NCBI RefSeq assembly: GCF_019734885.1
Contig: NZ_JAAXCM010000038.1
Coordinates: 32,203-96,202 of the forward strand
From: Pseudocoprococcus catus
GTDB taxonomy: Bacteria > Bacillota > Clostridia > Lachnospirales > Lachnospiraceae
Direction: 5' to 3'
Length of the DNA: 64,000 nt
The notes beneath the pieces were generated by a model, which was given only the letters and a program-made list of their open reading frames with translations, did not search any database and was not told the origin of the DNA. Below are positions 60,980-64,000 of the stretch, in pieces. The number at the start of each line of letters is the position of its first letter. Position 1 is the first letter of the stretch. The translations under genes and the position numbers were made by a program.

Positions 60980-62080
60980 CTATTCCTGAAGGAAATCCTT
61001 CAGCTTACGGCTTCTGGATGGATGTCTCAGCTTACGAAGTGCCTTCGCCTCTATCTGACGAATACGTTCACGTGTAACCTTGAACTCCTTACCAACTTCT
61101 TCCAGTGTTCTGGCCTGTCCATCGATCAGACCAAATCGAAGCTCGATAACCTTACGCTCACGATCTGTCAGCGTATCCAGAGCATTCACCAGTTCCTTCT
61201 TCAGCATCTGATAGTCAGCCGAATCAGATGGTGACAGCATATTCTCATCTTCGATAAAATCACCAAGACTGGAATCCTCTTCTTCACCGATCGGACTGTC
61301 CATGGAAACAGGATCACGAGAAATCTCCAGTGCTTCTTCAACCTTCTGTTTGGTTGTACCGAGACGTTCTGCAATCTCCTCACTGGTAGGTTCTCTGCCC
61401 AGCTCCTGCAAAAGATTTCTGGACATACGCAATGTCTTGTTGATTGTCTCTACCATGTGTACCGGCACACGGATTGTCTTGCCTTTATCAGCAATACCTC
61501 TGGTAATGGACTGTCTGATCCACCAGGTTGCATATGTACTGAACTTAAATCCCTTAGCATAATCGAACTTCTCAACAGCCTTGATCAGACCCATGTTGCC
61601 TTCCTGGATCAGATCAAGGAACGGAATGCCGCGGCCCACATACTTCTTCGCGATACTGACTACCAGACGAAGATTTGCTTCAATAATTCGATCCTTGGCC
61701 TTCTGGTCTCCCGCTTCCGCTCTCTTGGAAAGCTCAACCTCTTCCTCAGGGGATAAAAGCTTCACACTACCTATTTCCTTCAGATACATTCTGACAGGAT
61801 CTTCGAGACTTACACCTTCCAGTGCGTCAACATCATCCAGCAGTTCAACTTCTTCTTCCTGATGATCGAGGAACTCATCATCGTCATCCTGTGCTTCCGG
61901 AATATTGATGATATCAATATTCTTCGCTTCCAGGAATTCGTATACATCTTCCATCTTATCCTCGTCAAACTCGAAGCCCTTGAACGCATCATTGATGTCG
62001 CTATAATCAAGCTCATTCTTTTTCTTTCTTGCCTTTTCCAGCAAATTATTCAAGATCTGCAAAAATACAGCTTCATCCAT
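60980..62080 (-). CDS. rpoD: Primary sigma factor SigA
   Basis: 366 aa. Short region 1.1, acidic linker ([20 protein letters not shown]), region 1.2 [16 protein letters not shown], region 2 with [23 protein letters not shown] and [13 protein letters not shown], region 3, and region 4 with [24 protein letters not shown]. It recognises the TTGACA/TATAAT promoters seen through the window. ATG at 62080 ([10 protein letters not shown]) has AGAGGT upstream; the frame continues to 62122. dnaG, the usual upstream neighbour in Firmicutes, is absent here. Confidence 0.96.
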   Translation of the reverse strand: MDEAVFLQILNNLLEKARKKKNELDYSDINDAFKGFEFDEDKMEDVYEFLEAKNIDIINIPEAQDDDDEFLDHQEEEVELLDDVDALEGVSLEDPVRMYLKEIGSVKLLSPEEEVELSKRAEAGDQKAKDRIIEANLRLVVSIAKKYVGRGIPFLDLIQEGNMGLIKAVEKFDYAKGFKFSTYATWWIRQSITRGIADKGKTIRVPVHMVETINKTLRMSRNLLQELGREPTSEEIAERLGTTKQKVEEALEISRDPVSMDSPIGEEEDSSLGDFIEDENMLSPSDSADYQMLKKELVNALDTLTDRERKVIELRFGLIDGQARTLEEVGKEFKVTRERIRQIEAKALRKLRHPSRSRKLKDFLQE

Positions 62081-62240
62081 TGAATGTACCTCTTTCATGT
62101 TTTTCGTCGTCAACAAATACACCCTCTTAACAAACGTATAACGATAATACGGTCATTATCCTATATTAAACAAGTGTAACTTCTATTATAACGATATTTT
62201 TGAAAAAATCAATGGTAATCCGCAAATTTTTATAGATTTT

Positions 62241-63398
62241 TTAAACTTTTGCAAAATATTCTTCAATTTGAACTTTTGATGCCTGCAGACTGCCCTGAAA
62301 CATCTCCTTTGAACCGCCGCCGCGGCCCTCCAAAGCCTCATTCAGTGCCTTTCCCGCTGCCACAACATCCACATTCTTTCCGCCCAGAACATAGCGATAT
62401 CCCTTCTCATCATCCCCATCAAAGCATCCGCAGAGACCGCTGCATTTTTCTGCCAGCAGATTAAAGGCATATCTTAAATTGCTCTTGTCCATATGTTTAT
62501 CAAAGAAGCAGACATTCTGGCTGTCCTCAGGAAGAAGGGCGATCTTCTCCTGCAAAATATCCATCTTCAGTCCGTTCATTTCCTGCTTCAGTGCCAGACT
62601 CTCCGCCTTTAACTTCTCCACTGCCGCTGCCACTTCATATGGCTTTGCAGAAAGCTGTGCAGAAATATCATAGACATTGCGTTCCTTCTCAAGGGCATCT
62701 GCCAGGGCTCTGAAACCGCAGAGCATCTGAATACGCACGCCGCCTTTATATTTTTCCATGCCTATAAGGCGGATCATGCCGATCTCACCGGTATTGTGTA
62801 CATGGGGTGCACAGCAGGCACAGATATCATAGCCCGGGATCTCCACAATGCGGATCGGTCCGTCAATTTCCTTCTTGCTGCGGTATGGAATCTCCATCAA
62901 TTCTTCCTTAGAGGGCCATGTAATCTTCACCGGCAGATTCCTGGCAACCGCCTCATTGGCCCTGTACTCGATCATCCGAAGCTGTTCCCTGGTGATCACA
63001 CCGTCAAAATCCATGGTTACAGCTTCACTGCCAAGATGGAATCCCACATTATTCAGCTTAAAATGCTCATGGATCAGTCCGGAAACAATATGCTCACCTG
63101 TATGCTGCTGCATATCAGAGAAACGCTTCTCCCAGTCCACGGAACCTGTCACTGTATCACCTTCCCAGAGGGGCTCCTTCACCCAGTGATAAATGACTCT
63201 GTCCTTCTCCAGGACCTTCTCTACCGGAATATCATTGAGGGTTCCTTTGTCACAGCTTTGACCGCCCTCTTCCGGGAAAAACATCGTCTGATTCAGTGTG
63301 ACCTTATACAAATCACCATCCTGCTCACAGGATAACACACAGCCCTCAAACAATGTCTGATGACTATCCTCGTCAAAAAGTCTGATTGTTTCTATCAT
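62241..63398 (-). CDS. AlaX-L type alanyl-tRNA editing protein with DHHA1 domain
   Basis: 385 aa. N-terminal AlaRS-like TGS/second additional domain: FFPEEGGQSCDKG, the zinc/editing motifs QQHTGEHIVSGL (HxxxH) and CCAPHVHNTGEIG (CxxxH). The C-terminal third is a DHHA1 domain ending in GGGGSKEMFQG-type GRGGGSKEMFQGSL. It hydrolyses Ser- or Gly-mischarged tRNA-Ala in trans. No aminoacylation domain is present, so it is not AlaRS. Confidence 0.92.
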   Translation of the reverse strand: MIETIRLFDEDSHQTLFEGCVLSCEQDGDLYKVTLNQTMFFPEEGGQSCDKGTLNDIPVEKVLEKDRVIYHWVKEPLWEGDTVTGSVDWEKRFSDMQQHTGEHIVSGLIHEHFKLNNVGFHLGSEAVTMDFDGVITREQLRMIEYRANEAVARNLPVKITWPSKEELMEIPYRSKKEIDGPIRIVEIPGYDICACCAPHVHNTGEIGMIRLIGMEKYKGGVRIQMLCGFRALADALEKERNVYDISAQLSAKPYEVAAAVEKLKAESLALKQEMNGLKMDILQEKIALLPEDSQNVCFFDKHMDKSNLRYAFNLLAEKCSGLCGCFDGDDEKGYRYVLGGKNVDVVAAGKALNEALEGRGGGSKEMFQGSLQASKVQIEEYFAKV

Positions 63399-63412
63399 TT
63401 TATTTCATCCTT

Positions 63413-63832
63413 TCAATCTATTTGCTGCATTTTATTTTTGATATCCCCAGGAACTTCTATAATTCCAAAGCAAAAGAAGATTCCATATATATAGGAAATC
63501 CCCCGTATATCCCCCAGGGCTTTCGGCCGCTCTACGACTGGTGTACTGCCCTTTTCTATTGTCAATTCAACAACTTTCTCATAAGCCCGGCGAATGGATC
63601 CCCATGCCAGGCTTTTGCTGTCTTTGCGGCGGTCGATCCATAACTCTTTCGTATAACTGCCGTCTCTTCCTATTTTGATATCGTAGGAAAAAGGCAGGCC
63701 TGAGCAAGTCTTAAAAGGGCGTCCTTTTGACTTAATGATCATATTCCAAAGGGCGTCTTCGGAATAAATGGGACATTGGTTAAATATTTTGTTTTCAATA
63801 AAAAATGTGTTTGATTGATGTTCCTGCATCAT
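63413..63832 (-). CDS. Uncharacterised conserved small protein
   Basis: 139 aa. Blocks KSKGRPFKTCSGLPFSYDI, YTKELWIDRRKDSKSLAWGS and SIRRAYEKVVELT, then PKALGDIRGISYIYGIFFCFGI. I recall similar proteins in Lachnospiraceae with the pattern RPFKT.SGL.F.Y and ID.R.KS, but no function. Basic and alternating in character, with a hydrophobic C-terminal stretch; a DNA- or RNA-binding role would be a guess. Starts close to the presumed IS end and ends 14 bp before the AlaX gene. Confidence 0.65.
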   Translation of the reverse strand: MMQEHQSNTFFIENKIFNQCPIYSEDALWNMIIKSKGRPFKTCSGLPFSYDIKIGRDGSYTKELWIDRRKDSKSLAWGSIRRAYEKVVELTIEKGSTPVVERPKALGDIRGISYIYGIFFCFGIIEVPGDIKNKMQQID

Positions 63833-63879
63833 TGTTGAAAAGTCTCTCTACTCCTGCACATATTATCCGCATCTATCAT

Positions 63880-64000
63880 TGTGACATGCTCCCACCACTT
63901 AAATCACAGATTTTGAAGTGGGAGCTTCTTGCTCAATGGCTCTACTGAGCCAAGTATCTACAAGCTATCCTCGCGTGCCCCGCGATTCATTTTTCCCCAG
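63880..64000 (-). mobile_element. Probable end of an IS200/IS605-family (TnpB) element
   Basis: Two adjacent hairpins: GCTCCCACCACTT / AAGTGGGAGC (63888-63925) and TTGCTCA / TGAGCCAA (63929-63953). On the minus strand the segment AAGTGGTGGGAGCATGTCAC resembles the right end of tnpB-type elements, where the omega-RNA guide scaffold ends. A short open frame ending at a TAG at 63965-63967 would be the C terminus of TnpB, whose body would lie beyond 64000. Not provable from this window. Confidence 0.45.

Noticed and set aside
1..64000. CRISPR arrays, rRNA or tRNA genes
   Set aside because: No regularly spaced repeats, no cloverleaf and no rRNA sequence found by eye; GTTCAAC at 29190 (minus) lacks a tRNA context.

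Overview
The window reads as a chromosomal segment of an anaerobic Gram-positive Clostridia, most likely a Lachnospiraceae-type gut bacterium. Reasons: a SCIFF/ranthipeptide precursor with its radical SAM maturase beside secDF and yajC, the priA-def-fmt-rsmB-rlmN-prpC-prkC-rsgA-rpe-thiN operon, a two-gene SufC/SufB-like system, an FprA flavodiiron protein, a T-box leader, and strong AGGAGG ribosome binding sites with sigma-A promoters. This is inferred from gene content; no species is named.

Layout. 1-7715: protein export and ranthipeptide block (secDF, scfB, scfA, a small membrane protein, a PHP phosphoesterase, a HAD phosphatase, yajC, tgt). 7.8-16.8 kb: an HPr-like protein, aroC, a PspC protein, a trmB-lysA-HAD operon, ilvE with a structured leader, folA, thyA and a (p)ppGpp synthetase. 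16.8-29.0 kb: the long conserved housekeeping operon on the minus strand. 29.0-36.8 kb: a lactate module. The minus-strand operon gpsA-murD-gph-fadR lies divergent to larA (lactate racemase) and lctP (lactate permease). Between fadR and priA sits a free-standing promoter, operator and terminator unit.

36.8-45.9 kb: two related tandem hairpin elements, nudC, a large RelA/SpoT-domain protein of unusual build, metNIQ with a Met/Cys-rich leader ORF and terminator, a Nudix hydrolase and fprA with a 200-nt palindromic element in its 5' UTR. 45.9-55.9 kb: a decayed DMT transporter, a MATE pump, the SufC/SufB pair, a two-domain peptidoglycan hydrolase, a truncated TetR gene, a T-box-controlled cstA-type transporter and cysK with a poly-cysteine leader ORF. 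55.9-64 kb: an OGG-type glycosylase, a MoxR/VWA/LRR trio, rpoD, an AlaX-type editing protein, an unknown protein and what looks like the end of an IS200/IS605 (TnpB) element.

The most interesting signal is the unit at 29096-29303. It has a near-consensus minus-strand promoter, a FadR-type operator at +3 to +20 and an intrinsic terminator, predicting an RNA of about 170 nt. That RNA carries four blocks complementary, in antiparallel colinear order, to the larA-lctP intercistronic region, including the lctP Shine-Dalgarno. I propose a FadR/LldR-family-controlled antisense sRNA acting on lactate uptake. Other good candidates are the Cys-Cys-Cys-Cys leader before cysK, the Met/Cys-rich leader before metNIQ, and the hairpin pair at 37132-37476, whose stems differ by compensatory changes.
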